Positions 17,840 to 25,759 of a DNA stretch of 64,000 nucleotides are shown piece by piece. Every line of letters begins with the position of its first letter. Position 1 is the first letter of the stretch. This DNA comes from Pseudomonas viridiflava. Its GTDB lineage: Bacteria > Pseudomonadota > Gammaproteobacteria > Pseudomonadales > Pseudomonadaceae. Made by a program: the position numbers and the translations under genes. The stretch is from NCBI RefSeq assembly GCF_900582625.1, contig NZ_UTIQ01000001.1:248001-312000 (forward strand), given 5' to 3'. Under the pieces are notes generated by a model. It had not been told where the DNA came from, searched no databases, and saw only the letters and a list, made by a program, of their open reading frames with translations.

Positions 17840-18300
17840 CCCCTCACCCGCCCTTCGGGCACCCTCTCCCGCGAGCGGGCGAGGGGATTGTTCAGCCACC
17901 GCGATCGGCTTTGCTCCCCTCTGCCCGTTTGCGGGAGAGGGGCTGGGGGTGAGGGTTTTGCATTCGCCGCAAAAGGCCCCGCTCCCGCCCTTCGGGCACC
18001 CTCTCCCCTAGCGGGCGAGGGGATTGTTCAGGCACCGCGTTCCGCTTGGCTCCCCTCTGCCCGTTTGCGGGAGAGGGGCTGGGGGTGAGGGTTTGCGTTC
18101 GCCGCCAAAGGCCCCTCACCCGCCCTTCGGGCACCCTCTCCCGCAAGCGGGCGAGGGGATTGTTCAGCCACCGCGATCGGCTTTGCTCCCCTCTGCCCGT
18201 TTGCGGGAGAGGGGCTGGGGGTGAGGGTTTGCATTCGCCGCCAAAAGCCCCTCTCCCGCCCTTCGGGCACCCTCTCCCGCTAGCGGGCGAGGGGACTGTT
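17840..18300. repeat. Tandem repeat array, period about 136 bp, four copies
   Basis: The 20-mer CCCTTCGGGCACCCTCTCCC recurs at 17851, 17988, 18123 and 18259, spacing 137, 135 and 136. Each unit holds two GC-rich palindromes (CCCTCTCCCGC...GCGGGCGAGGGG and CCCCTCTGCCCGTTTGCGGGAGAGGGG) and a linker GGCTGGGGGTGAGGGTTTGCATTCGCC. The period is not a multiple of three, so the open frames through it are not coding. A related element occurs at 61809-61914. Confidence 0.85.
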
Positions 18301-18396
18301 CGGCTACCGCGTTCCATTATTTGCGACCGCTACAAGCGCTCTACAGCCGCCCTGTTCTAAGATGCCGCCCACACCGTCACAAGGAACGCCGGCGCC

Positions 18397-19893
18397 ATGC
18401 ATGCCTCTTTCGAGCCGCTGATTCATATCGATTGGAAACTCCCGGGCGGGGAGTTGCTGGCGTTGTTCCAGCATTACTACCCGGACTTGCCTCTGTTCGC
18501 CGGCCCTTCGTTTGAAACCTTGGTCGATGAGTTTTGCAATGAAATGCCGGAGCGCTGCCTGGACGCGTTGGCGCCTTTGTTAGCGGCGCAGGGGTATGAC
18601 CTGTGGAACCTGGACGCCGGTGCCGACGATTACCGCCCGGTGATCGTACCCACTGCACTGCGCCAGGCGTTTGCCGAGCACTGGCAAAGTCACCCCGGCG
18701 ATTTTGAGCTGACGCCCTGTCTGATCGAGCCAGCCGCCCCCGCCGCGAAAAATCCTAAAGCCAAACGCAGCAAGCTCAAGTGGTTGCAGGAGGTACACGA
18801 GTATCCGGGGCCGACGTATTTCGACGAGTCGCAGTTCAGCAATGGCTACGCCGCCATCACTGAAGAAGACGAAGGCCAGTGGCTGTGCTTTCTGATCGAT
18901 TACAACCAATGGCCGCCCACTGAGCAGGACATGCTGGAGAACCGCAGCGACGACATCGACGGCGCGGACTTGCGGCTGTTGGAGGCCAGCGCCGAGCACA
19001 GCCTGTGGAAGCGCCGCGCTGTGTCTGGCAATTACAGCCACGATGATCGCTATGTGTATGAGCTGCGTCGTGGCGATGATATTCAGGCGTTCGGCCCGGC
19101 CGGCGAGCAATGGCCGGGGTTCGAAATACCCAGTCTTGTAATGGACGGCGAAATCTTCGAACGGCACAGGCTTTATGAGCCGAGCCCTCTGACCCGCGTA
19201 TGGCGAATTACGCCACGCAGCAGCGAAGTCATTTTTGAGTTCGAGGACGAGCTGACCATTCTGTCGTTCGGCCCAGGCCGCGTGCTGTTTATGCAGCACA
19301 ACGGTTCGCTGTGTTGGATCTGGAACCGGGACACCCAACAGGTCAGCCAAGGCCAACCCCTGCCCTGCTCCGCCTATCAGCTGCGTGCCGCCAGCGCTTA
19401 CCTGGGTGATGACGAGGTGCTGCTGTTCAGCGAAAGCCATCGGCAGAACACTGAGCACGACGGTTACCAGGAAACGGTATTGCAGGCCTGGCGTTTCAAT
19501 GTGCTGAGCGGCGCCACGAGAAAGGCGTTGCTCGATGGCTTTGGCAGCGAGGTGCAGCAGGAAACGCGAATGCTCGTCACCCAGCCCAAGCACAGCATCA
19601 CGCTGCGCACCTTTCACGGGCAGTTGCAGGTGGCCCGTGGGCACGGCGAGTGGTGGCTGTGGACGTACCGTTCCAACACGTTCGGCACCCATACCCTGGC
19701 GTGGTGGTGGAATCAGCGCAGCCATGAGGTGTTGAAACTGACCAGCCGCGATATCCCGCGGGTAAAACCGCAGGTGGTCTATGCGCCCGCACAAGACCGT
19801 TACCTGGCGCTGGAAGACGACTTTGTCGCGCGGCTGCCGGCCTTTGCCGACATGCTCCAGCCCAGGGGTGTCGAGGTGCTCCTTTTCGAATAG
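18397..19893 (+). CDS. Uncharacterised 498-residue protein
   Basis: I do not recognise a firm family. Start ATG at 18397, preceded by a weak purine run (AAGGAACGCCGGCGCC). The first ~110 residues contain GYDLWNLDAGADDYRPVIVP, which is reminiscent of DUF6630-type proteins (low confidence). A charged linker with KNPKAKRSK follows at about 120. The remainder is Trp-rich and could be a beta-propeller-like fold, with repeated segments such as VWRITPRSSEVIFEF, LCWIWNRDTQQV and EWWLWTYRSNTFG. There is no signal peptide or membrane segment. Convergent with the M42 peptidase gene 8 bases away. Codon use matches the neighbours. Confidence 0.75.
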   Translation: MHASFEPLIHIDWKLPGGELLALFQHYYPDLPLFAGPSFETLVDEFCNEMPERCLDALAPLLAAQGYDLWNLDAGADDYRPVIVPTALRQAFAEHWQSHPGDFELTPCLIEPAAPAAKNPKAKRSKLKWLQEVHEYPGPTYFDESQFSNGYAAITEEDEGQWLCFLIDYNQWPPTEQDMLENRSDDIDGADLRLLEASAEHSLWKRRAVSGNYSHDDRYVYELRRGDDIQAFGPAGEQWPGFEIPSLVMDGEIFERHRLYEPSPLTRVWRITPRSSEVIFEFEDELTILSFGPGRVLFMQHNGSLCWIWNRDTQQVSQGQPLPCSAYQLRAASAYLGDDEVLLFSESHRQNTEHDGYQETVLQAWRFNVLSGATRKALLDGFGSEVQQETRMLVTQPKHSITLRTFHGQLQVARGHGEWWLWTYRSNTFGTHTLAWWWNQRSHEVLKLTSRDIPRVKPQVVYAPAQDRYLALEDDFVARLPAFADMLQPRGVEVLLFE

Positions 19894-19901
19894 GCCTGGG
19901 C

Positions 19902-20987
19902 TTATGCGGCGGGCGCGGTCAGGTAGGCCACCAGAGTATCGGCGCACGCGGTGATCGCGCCGTCGAGAACCATTTCGTAGCCATGGGTATTTTCGGTGGG
20001 AATGGCCAGGCAACCGGCTTGCGCTACCGTGCCCTGGGCCATTACGGCGCTGGCGTCGGAGGCGAAATCCACCAGCAAGGCGAACTGCGGTGTGTAGCCA
20101 CAACGCTCGGCGGCGTGGGCCAGTTCGGTGGCGACGGCGCGGGTGTAGTAGCCCTTCTGATCGCCCGTGTTGATGATCGGATTTACGCTCAGCTCGGTGC
20201 CGTATTCGTCCACCACCGGGCCGACTTCAATGGCAATCGCCACGTCGCACGGCAAGGTGGCGGCGGCATAAGCAGCGCCGGCGTTGCTCTCTTCTTCCAG
20301 GGTGGTGAATACGAAGTACACCGGGCGGGTGAGCTCGCCCCGGCGCTCGGCCAGCGCTTGCGCCGCTTGCAGCACCGCCGCCACGGGGGCGCGGTCGTCC
20401 ATGAAGTGCGCGGCCAGGGCGTCGTTCACCCGCCAGGGACTGCGCCACTGTTTGCTCAGCACCACGCGCACGCCGGGCCGCACGCCCAGGCGCTTCAAGG
20501 CTTGCGGCGATTGGCGGGTGATCACGTGCACATCGGCCCATTTCACCGCGCCGCTTTGCACGTCTTTGCCCTGCAGCGAGCCGCTGGTTTCGTGCATCGA
20601 GCCAAACGACAACACGCCCGGCAGCAAGCCCTCGTCGGCCATGATTTCCACCGGGCACATGCCGAAGTTCACCGGGTTGGCGCCGCCCAAGGCGATCACG
20701 CGCAAAGTGCCGTCGGGCTCTACTCGTTTGACCACCATGGCGATTTCATCCATGTGCGCCATCACGCTCACGCCATGTTCAGGGGCAGCGCCGGCGCAGG
20801 CGGCGGCGCCAATCACGCCGAGCACGTTACCAGCCGAGTCAACCCACACGTCGTCGCAGTGGCGTTGCAGTTCTTCCAGGCAGATGGCGCGCACTTCGTC
20901 TTCCTGGCCGCCGGGGCCGCGCGCGGCGAGCAGGCGGGTGAGCAAGTGCTGCTCTCGCTGGAGCGAATCGTGGGTGTGGTCAGTCAT
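19902..20987 (-). CDS. M42-family metallopeptidase (osmoprotectant/aminopeptidase type)
   Basis: 361 residues. M42 (tetrahedral aminopeptidase-like) motifs are present in order: AHMDEIA (zinc His and Asp), FMDDRA (bridging Asp), FTTLEEES (catalytic Glu and zinc Glu, where most members read EEVG), AIEVGP (zinc acidic residue) and PTENTHGYE (last zinc His). All metal ligands appear intact, so it should be active as an aminopeptidase or related amidohydrolase in the cytoplasm. It is the 3' neighbour of ligD on the same strand with a 13-base gap, so it may be co-transcribed. Substrate not predictable. Confidence 0.87.
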   Translation of the reverse strand: MTDHTHDSLQREQHLLTRLLAARGPGGQEDEVRAICLEELQRHCDDVWVDSAGNVLGVIGAAACAGAAPEHGVSVMAHMDEIAMVVKRVEPDGTLRVIALGGANPVNFGMCPVEIMADEGLLPGVLSFGSMHETSGSLQGKDVQSGAVKWADVHVITRQSPQALKRLGVRPGVRVVLSKQWRSPWRVNDALAAHFMDDRAPVAAVLQAAQALAERRGELTRPVYFVFTTLEEESNAGAAYAAATLPCDVAIAIEVGPVVDEYGTELSVNPIINTGDQKGYYTRAVATELAHAAERCGYTPQFALLVDFASDASAVMAQGTVAQAGCLAIPTENTHGYEMVLDGAITACADTLVAYLTAPAA

Positions 20988-21000
20988 GCAGAGGCCTTTG

Positions 21001-23625
21001 TCACTTCATGCCCAAACGCTTGCGCATCTGCGCGGTAATGGTTTGTTTGACCTTGTCGTAGCCTTCCCACGGATCATCGCCCAGCTCGCCGAGGCGTTCG
21101 TGCAGGTTATGGATGGTCCATTGGTTGGCGCTTTTCAGCTCGAAGATTTCATCGCGGTAAATGGGCACCGACACCGGCAAGCCTTCACGGGTGCGCACCG
21201 CATAGGCGCCAATGGTGGTGGCGCCCTGGCTGTTACGCAGGTAGTCGATGAAGATTTTACCGATGCGATTCTTCGGCCCCGACACCGCTGAGAAACGGTC
21301 CGGCATCAGGTGCGCCATGTGCTGCACGATGCGCTGACTGAAGTTTTTCACCGCTTCCCAACTGTCTTTCGGCTTGAGCGGCACCACCAGGTGAATGCCT
21401 TTGCCGCCGCTGGTTTTCAAAAACGATTTCAGGCCCAGTTCATCCAGCAGCGCCTGGGTCAGCTGCGTGGCTTCGACCATGGCTTTCCACGGCAGCGCCG
21501 GGTCCGGGTCAAGGTCGAGCACAAAGCGGTCGGGGTGCTGGAAGTCGGCCGAGGTGGCGTTCCAAGTGTGCAGTTCGATGGTGCTCATTTGCACGGCGCC
21601 AATCAGCGCTTCGGGGTTGTTGATCATCATCACCGGCTGGCCGGCGAATTCCTTGCCCATCGATTCGATGCCGGGAATGGCCAGCTTTTCCGCGTTCTTT
21701 TGAAAGAACAATTCGCCGGCAATGCCTTCCGGTGCCCGCACCAGCGCCACGGGGCGATGCAGTAGGTGCGGCAGAATCCATTCGGCGACGCTGGCGTAAT
21801 ACTCGACCAACTGCATCTTGGTGGAGCCGCTGGTGGCGTCGATGACGCGCTCGGGGTGGGTGATGCGGATCTGCTCGTTGCCCTTGGTCACGGCCAGCTT
21901 GGCTTTTGGCTTGGCTTGCGCTTTGGGTGTGGCCGCAGCCTTGGCTTCTGGCTCGGCTTTAGCGGCGCCTTTGCTTTTGCCTTTGGCGGGCGGCGCTTTT
22001 GGGGTTTCTTCGGTGATCTGTTCAGCCGGTTTGTCGTTGCGCAGGCCGTGGAATACCGCGTGGCGCACCGAGCCGTCGCGGGTCATTTCGGCATACGCCA
22101 CCTCGGCCAGCAGCGAGGGTTTCAGCCAGTGCACACCGCGAAACTCGGAGCCGGTTGGCGGGTTGGCGAACGCCGGCTTTTTCACTTCCAAGGGTGTGAG
22201 TTGCGCATGAACGGTGGCCAGGGTGCGCTCGTTGAAGCCGGTGCCAACCTTGCCGGCGTAGCGCAGCTCGCCGCTGTCTTTGTCATGCAGGCCGAGCAGC
22301 AACGCGCCAAAAGCACTGCGGCTGCCTTTGGGCTCGGTGAAGCCGACGATGACGAATTCTTGCCGGTGTTTGCATTTGAGCTTGATCCAGTCATCGCTGC
22401 GCCGGCTGACGTAGCGACTGCCCACGCGCTTGCCGATCAGCCCTTCCAGCTGCATTTGGCACGCGCTGTTGAGCATGGCTTCGGGGGACTCTTCGAAGTC
22501 GGCGGAAAAGCGCACCACTTCGTCTTCGCTGCGTTCGAGCACTTGCTCCAGGGCGGCGCGGCGCTGTTCCACCGGCACGTCTCGCAAGTCCATGCCGTTG
22601 AGGTACATGAGGTCGAACAGGTAGTAGACGATGGCGCCGCTGGCACCGCTCTCGAAGGCGTTTTGCAGCGCTTGGAAATCCGGGTTGCCGTGTTCGTTGG
22701 CGACGATAATTTCGCCATCCAGCCAGGCAGACTTCAGGCCCAGACTGGCCACGGCCTCGGCCTGGCGCGGCATCTTGGCGGTCCAGTCGTGGCCGCTGCG
22801 GGTGTACAGGCGGACGTCGCCATCTTGCACGCGAGCGAGGATGCGATAGCCGTCGAATTTGATTTCGTAGCGCCAGTCGCCGCTGGGCGGGGTTTCCACC
22901 AGCGTCGCCAGTTCCGGCTTGATGGTTGCGGGCATCGCCGCTTTCACGGCGCCGCTGAGGGTGGCGCTTTTTTTGGACGCCGCGCGCTTGGGCTTGGCCG
23001 GCTCGCTGGCCACCGGTTTCGGCTCAGCCGCCTTGCCCTTGGCGCCGCGCTTTTTCGGCACGATGGTGCGGTCGCTAAGCACGCTGTCGGGTTGGGCTTC
23101 GACGATGTCGTAGTCGGCTTCGGGCTTGGCGGCTTCGTCTTGATGCTTGATTAGAAACCACTGTTCTTTGGCGCCCTGCATATGGGTGCGCACCAGGTTC
23201 CACTGGCCGCTGAGCTTTTCGCCCTCAAGCTCAAACTTGAGCCGGCCTTTTTCGTACCCGGCCACTGGGTCGCCGACCGGCTTCCAGATGCCACGGTCCC
23301 AGACGATCACATCACCGGCGCCGTAGTGCCCTTCGGGAATGTTGCCCTCGAAGGTGGCGTAGTCCAGCGGGTGGTCTTCGACATGCACAGCCAGACGCTT
23401 GACCTTCGGGTCCAGGCTCGGACCTTTGGGCACCGCCCAGCTTTTCAGGGTGCCTTGCAGCTCCAGGCGGAAGTCGTAGTGCAGGCGCGTGGCGTCGTGT
23501 TTCTGAATGCAGAACTGCAGCGCATGCTCGGTGCTTTTTTTCCGCGAGGAACGCTTGGCGCCGCTGGGTTCTGGTGTGGCGTCGAAGTCACGCTTGCGGT
23601 TGTATTCGTCGAGTGCCTTGGCCAT
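21001..23625 (-). CDS. ligD: Multifunctional DNA ligase D (non-homologous end joining)
   Basis: 874 residues with the Pseudomonas LigD order: N-terminal 3'-phosphoesterase (about 30-185; FCIQKHDATRLHYDFRLE, VEDHPLDYATFEG), ATP-dependent ligase core (about 235-560; EIKFDGYRI with the adenylated Lys near 256, and DGEIIV), and C-terminal primase-polymerase (about 600-865; DLDPDP metal site, TSGGKGIHLVVPL). Lys/Ala/Pro-rich linkers join the domains (about 195-225 and 535-580). LigD works with Ku to process and seal double-strand breaks in non-growing cells. No ku gene is present in the window, so Ku must be encoded elsewhere. The gene sits at one end of a stress-gene cluster. Confidence 0.96.
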   Translation of the reverse strand: MAKALDEYNRKRDFDATPEPSGAKRSSRKKSTEHALQFCIQKHDATRLHYDFRLELQGTLKSWAVPKGPSLDPKVKRLAVHVEDHPLDYATFEGNIPEGHYGAGDVIVWDRGIWKPVGDPVAGYEKGRLKFELEGEKLSGQWNLVRTHMQGAKEQWFLIKHQDEAAKPEADYDIVEAQPDSVLSDRTIVPKKRGAKGKAAEPKPVASEPAKPKRAASKKSATLSGAVKAAMPATIKPELATLVETPPSGDWRYEIKFDGYRILARVQDGDVRLYTRSGHDWTAKMPRQAEAVASLGLKSAWLDGEIIVANEHGNPDFQALQNAFESGASGAIVYYLFDLMYLNGMDLRDVPVEQRRAALEQVLERSEDEVVRFSADFEESPEAMLNSACQMQLEGLIGKRVGSRYVSRRSDDWIKLKCKHRQEFVIVGFTEPKGSRSAFGALLLGLHDKDSGELRYAGKVGTGFNERTLATVHAQLTPLEVKKPAFANPPTGSEFRGVHWLKPSLLAEVAYAEMTRDGSVRHAVFHGLRNDKPAEQITEETPKAPPAKGKSKGAAKAEPEAKAAATPKAQAKPKAKLAVTKGNEQIRITHPERVIDATSGSTKMQLVEYYASVAEWILPHLLHRPVALVRAPEGIAGELFFQKNAEKLAIPGIESMGKEFAGQPVMMINNPEALIGAVQMSTIELHTWNATSADFQHPDRFVLDLDPDPALPWKAMVEATQLTQALLDELGLKSFLKTSGGKGIHLVVPLKPKDSWEAVKNFSQRIVQHMAHLMPDRFSAVSGPKNRIGKIFIDYLRNSQGATTIGAYAVRTREGLPVSVPIYRDEIFELKSANQWTIHNLHERLGELGDDPWEGYDKVKQTITAQMRKRLGMK

Positions 23626-23661
23626 AGAACAATGTCCGTTTATGCAGGGGCGCCGCCGGCG

Positions 23662-23901
23662 TCAGGGGCGCTTGTTCAGCTCGCGTTCAACCTCGCGGTT
23701 TTTCTCTTCGAGCTGCTCGGCGTCGCGTTCTTTGTTCTTGATCGAGGTCGGCGTGATGACCTTGTCGACGTCTTCGGTTTTCGGGTTTGGCTGCTCCAAA
23801 ACCGCTTCGTCGTCGGGCAGTGTTTGGTTGGTTTGCGCTTGCGGCGAATTGATCGGGTTGGCGGTTTTATCAGCCGGTGCGTGGCCTCGGTTGTCGCTCA
23901 T
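23662..23901 (-). CDS. Small hydrophilic hypothetical protein
   Basis: 79 residues, highly charged and without membrane segments. The C-terminal third (KNKERDAEQLEEKNREVERE) is predicted to be a long charged helix or coiled coil; the N-terminal half is Pro/Asn/Gln-rich and probably disordered. AGGACACCCGCC precedes the ATG at 23901. It lies 36 bases upstream of ligD on the same strand, so the two may be co-transcribed. Function unknown. Confidence 0.7.
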   Translation of the reverse strand: MSDNRGHAPADKTANPINSPQAQTNQTLPDDEAVLEQPNPKTEDVDKVITPTSIKNKERDAEQLEEKNREVERELNKRP

Positions 23902-24185
23902 GGCGGGTGTCCTTTTATCGGTCGCTGTTAAGGGTGCAGACGCAACGCAAGCCGCTTTAGTTCAGCCGTTTTCATCTGCGCGAGCGAAGCGCGAGGCGGC
24001 AGCTTGATATCGTTTTAACGGCGCGCTGCGTCGCTGATATCGAGCTGAAATTGAAATAATATCTGTTATTTATCAATGACTTATTTTTCAAAAAAGCCTG
24101 AACCTTCGCCAACGGCGGTGGACAGAATTCATGTGGAGGCCAAACGGCTTCGCACACCTCGACTGCTAAATTAGGAGTGATGAAA

Positions 24186-24368
24186 ATGACCACTAAAAGC
24201 ACCGGAAACAGCAACCCAGGTAACTTCGCCAACGACCGCGAGAAGGCATCCGAAGCGGGCAAAAAAGGCGGCCATAACAGCGGCGGCAACTTTGCCAACG
24301 ACCGTCAGAAAGCCTCCGAGGCTGGCAAAAAAGGCGGCCAAAACAGCCACGGCGGTGGACGTAGCTAA
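24186..24368 (+). CDS. KGG-repeat stress-induced protein (con-10 family)
   Basis: 60 residues with two near-identical KGG modules: GNFANDREKASEAGKKGG and GNFANDRQKASEAGKKGG. I choose the third in-frame ATG, at 24186, because AGGAG lies 8 bases upstream; the ATG at 24180 is too close to it. The family (con-10, E. coli YciG, B. subtilis GsiB-like) is tiny, hydrophilic and induced by starvation or general stress. A Rho-independent terminator follows directly, so it is a single-gene unit. A paralogue is encoded at 56391. Confidence 0.93.
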   Translation: MTTKSTGNSNPGNFANDREKASEAGKKGGHNSGGNFANDRQKASEAGKKGGQNSHGGGRS

Positions 24369-24389
24369 GGCTATCGCCGTGTGAGAAAG

Positions 24390-24415
24390 GGGGCCTGGAT
24401 TCCAGGCCCTTTTTT
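24390..24415 (+). terminator. Rho-independent terminator of the KGG gene
   Basis: GGGCCTGGATTCCAGGCCC forms an 8-bp GC-rich stem and is followed by six T residues, 20 bases after the stop codon. Confidence 0.9.
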
Positions 24416-24477
24416 GTTGGACGTTTTTCGTTGGACGCTTTTGTAGGATTTGTTGATTGCTGGCCACGGTGACGCCG

Positions 24478-25749
24478 ATGAACATGCCCCGGTTAAAGCA
24501 GCTTGAAAGCACCCTCGCCCTGCTGCGCGATGGTTACGAATTTGTCAGCAATGGCTGCCGTCAACTCAACTCGCCGGCCTTTGAATGCCGGCTGATGTTG
24601 CAGCGCACCTATTGCCTGCAAGGCCGCGAGGCGGCCACCTTGTTTTATCAAAGCCCACACCTGTGGCGCACCAACGCCGCGCCGCGTGCGCTGGTGCGCA
24701 CCTTGTTCGGCAAAGGCGCGCTTCAGGGCCTGGACGGGCCTCGGCATCGGGCGCGCAAGCACGTGTTTATCGGCTTGCTAACGGGCGCTGAAGGCGAGCG
24801 GCTGGTGAGCGAAATCGAGCGTCATTTAAGTGGCGCGATGCGCCAGTGGGCACAGGACGGCAGCGTGGACGTACTGCCCGCCGTGCAGACCGTGCTCTAC
24901 GAATCAGTGGCCCGCTGGGCCGGATTGCCGGAGCGGGAAATCCATGCCGGGCATCAACACCAGTTGGTGACGTTGATTGCCGGCGCAGGCAGCAAAGGCG
25001 TTAGACATTTTCAGGCTGGGCTGGCCCGCAGGACCGCCGAGCATTGGGCCACCGGGTTGATTCGCCGGCAACGGGACGATGCCTCGGTGGCCTCCAAAGG
25101 CAGTCCGTTCGATGTGATCGCCCGCTTCCAGGAGCCCGGTGAGAAACACGTCCCCGCGCGCATTGCCGCCGTTGAATTACTCAATTTGCTGCGGCCCGTG
25201 GTGGCGGTGAGTTACTTCATTCTGTACGCCCTGGTGGAACTGGCGCGGCACCCGCAGTGGCTGCCGCGCGTGGCCCACGACCAGCAAGCGCTTCACGGTT
25301 TCGTTCAAGAAGTACGGCGCCTGTATGCGTTCTTTCCGTTCGTGGCCGCGCGGGTGACCCGCGACTTTGTCTGGAACGGCCTGCACTTCGTTAAAGGCGC
25401 ACGGGTGATGCTCGATCTGTATGGCAGCAACCGCAACACCGACAGCTGGAAGCAACCGGAGATGTTCGATCCGGAGCGCTTCAGCAATGTGCACCTGGAC
25501 CCCTTCACGCTCATTTCCCAAGGCGGCGGCGATGCCCACACCGGCCATCGCTGCGCCGGCGAATGGCTCACGGTGGCCGTGATGGAAACTGTCATTCGGG
25601 CCTTCGCCACGCGCCTCAGCTATCACGCACCGGTGCTGAAAGAGACGCCGCGTCGTGATCGTTTTCCGATGGCCTTTGGCCGACCGTTCGTGCTCACTGA
25701 TGTGGCGCTCAGCGAGCCGTATCACAGGGCCCACGAGGTAGCGGTGTAG
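24478..25749 (+). CDS. Cytochrome P450, CYP152-like fatty-acid peroxygenase
   Basis: 423 residues from ATG 24478 (TTG 24457 and GTG 24469 are in-frame alternatives, and the ribosome-binding site is weak). The haem-ligand loop GGGDAHTGHRCAGEW (Cys at about 359) and the I-helix segment LRPVVAVSYFILYAL with the Arg-Pro pair at about 239-240 match the CYP152 peroxygenases (P450-BSbeta, SPalpha, OleT). In those enzymes Arg anchors the fatty-acid carboxylate and replaces the acid-alcohol pair. The family uses H2O2, not a reductase, to hydroxylate or decarboxylate fatty acids; no redox partner gene is nearby, which fits. Nearby genes handle peroxide (Mn-catalase). Confidence 0.9.
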   Translation: MNMPRLKQLESTLALLRDGYEFVSNGCRQLNSPAFECRLMLQRTYCLQGREAATLFYQSPHLWRTNAAPRALVRTLFGKGALQGLDGPRHRARKHVFIGLLTGAEGERLVSEIERHLSGAMRQWAQDGSVDVLPAVQTVLYESVARWAGLPEREIHAGHQHQLVTLIAGAGSKGVRHFQAGLARRTAEHWATGLIRRQRDDASVASKGSPFDVIARFQEPGEKHVPARIAAVELLNLLRPVVAVSYFILYALVELARHPQWLPRVAHDQQALHGFVQEVRRLYAFFPFVAARVTRDFVWNGLHFVKGARVMLDLYGSNRNTDSWKQPEMFDPERFSNVHLDPFTLISQGGGDAHTGHRCAGEWLTVAVMETVIRAFATRLSYHAPVLKETPRRDRFPMAFGRPFVLTDVALSEPYHRAHEVAV

Positions 25750-25759
25750 CGTGGCTGGC

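Noticed and set aside
17840..18300. CRISPR-like spacing in the tandem array
   Set aside because: The repeat unit fills the whole period; there are no unique spacers and no cas genes.
17582..18360. Overlapping open frames of 60-140 residues on both strands
   Set aside because: They run through the REP pairs and the 136-bp array; the period is not a multiple of three, so the protein frame changes from unit to unit. Noncoding repeats.
21766..23154. Plus-strand 462-residue frame over ligD, and similar shadows in other large genes
   Set aside because: No motifs; the minus strand encodes intact LigD domains.
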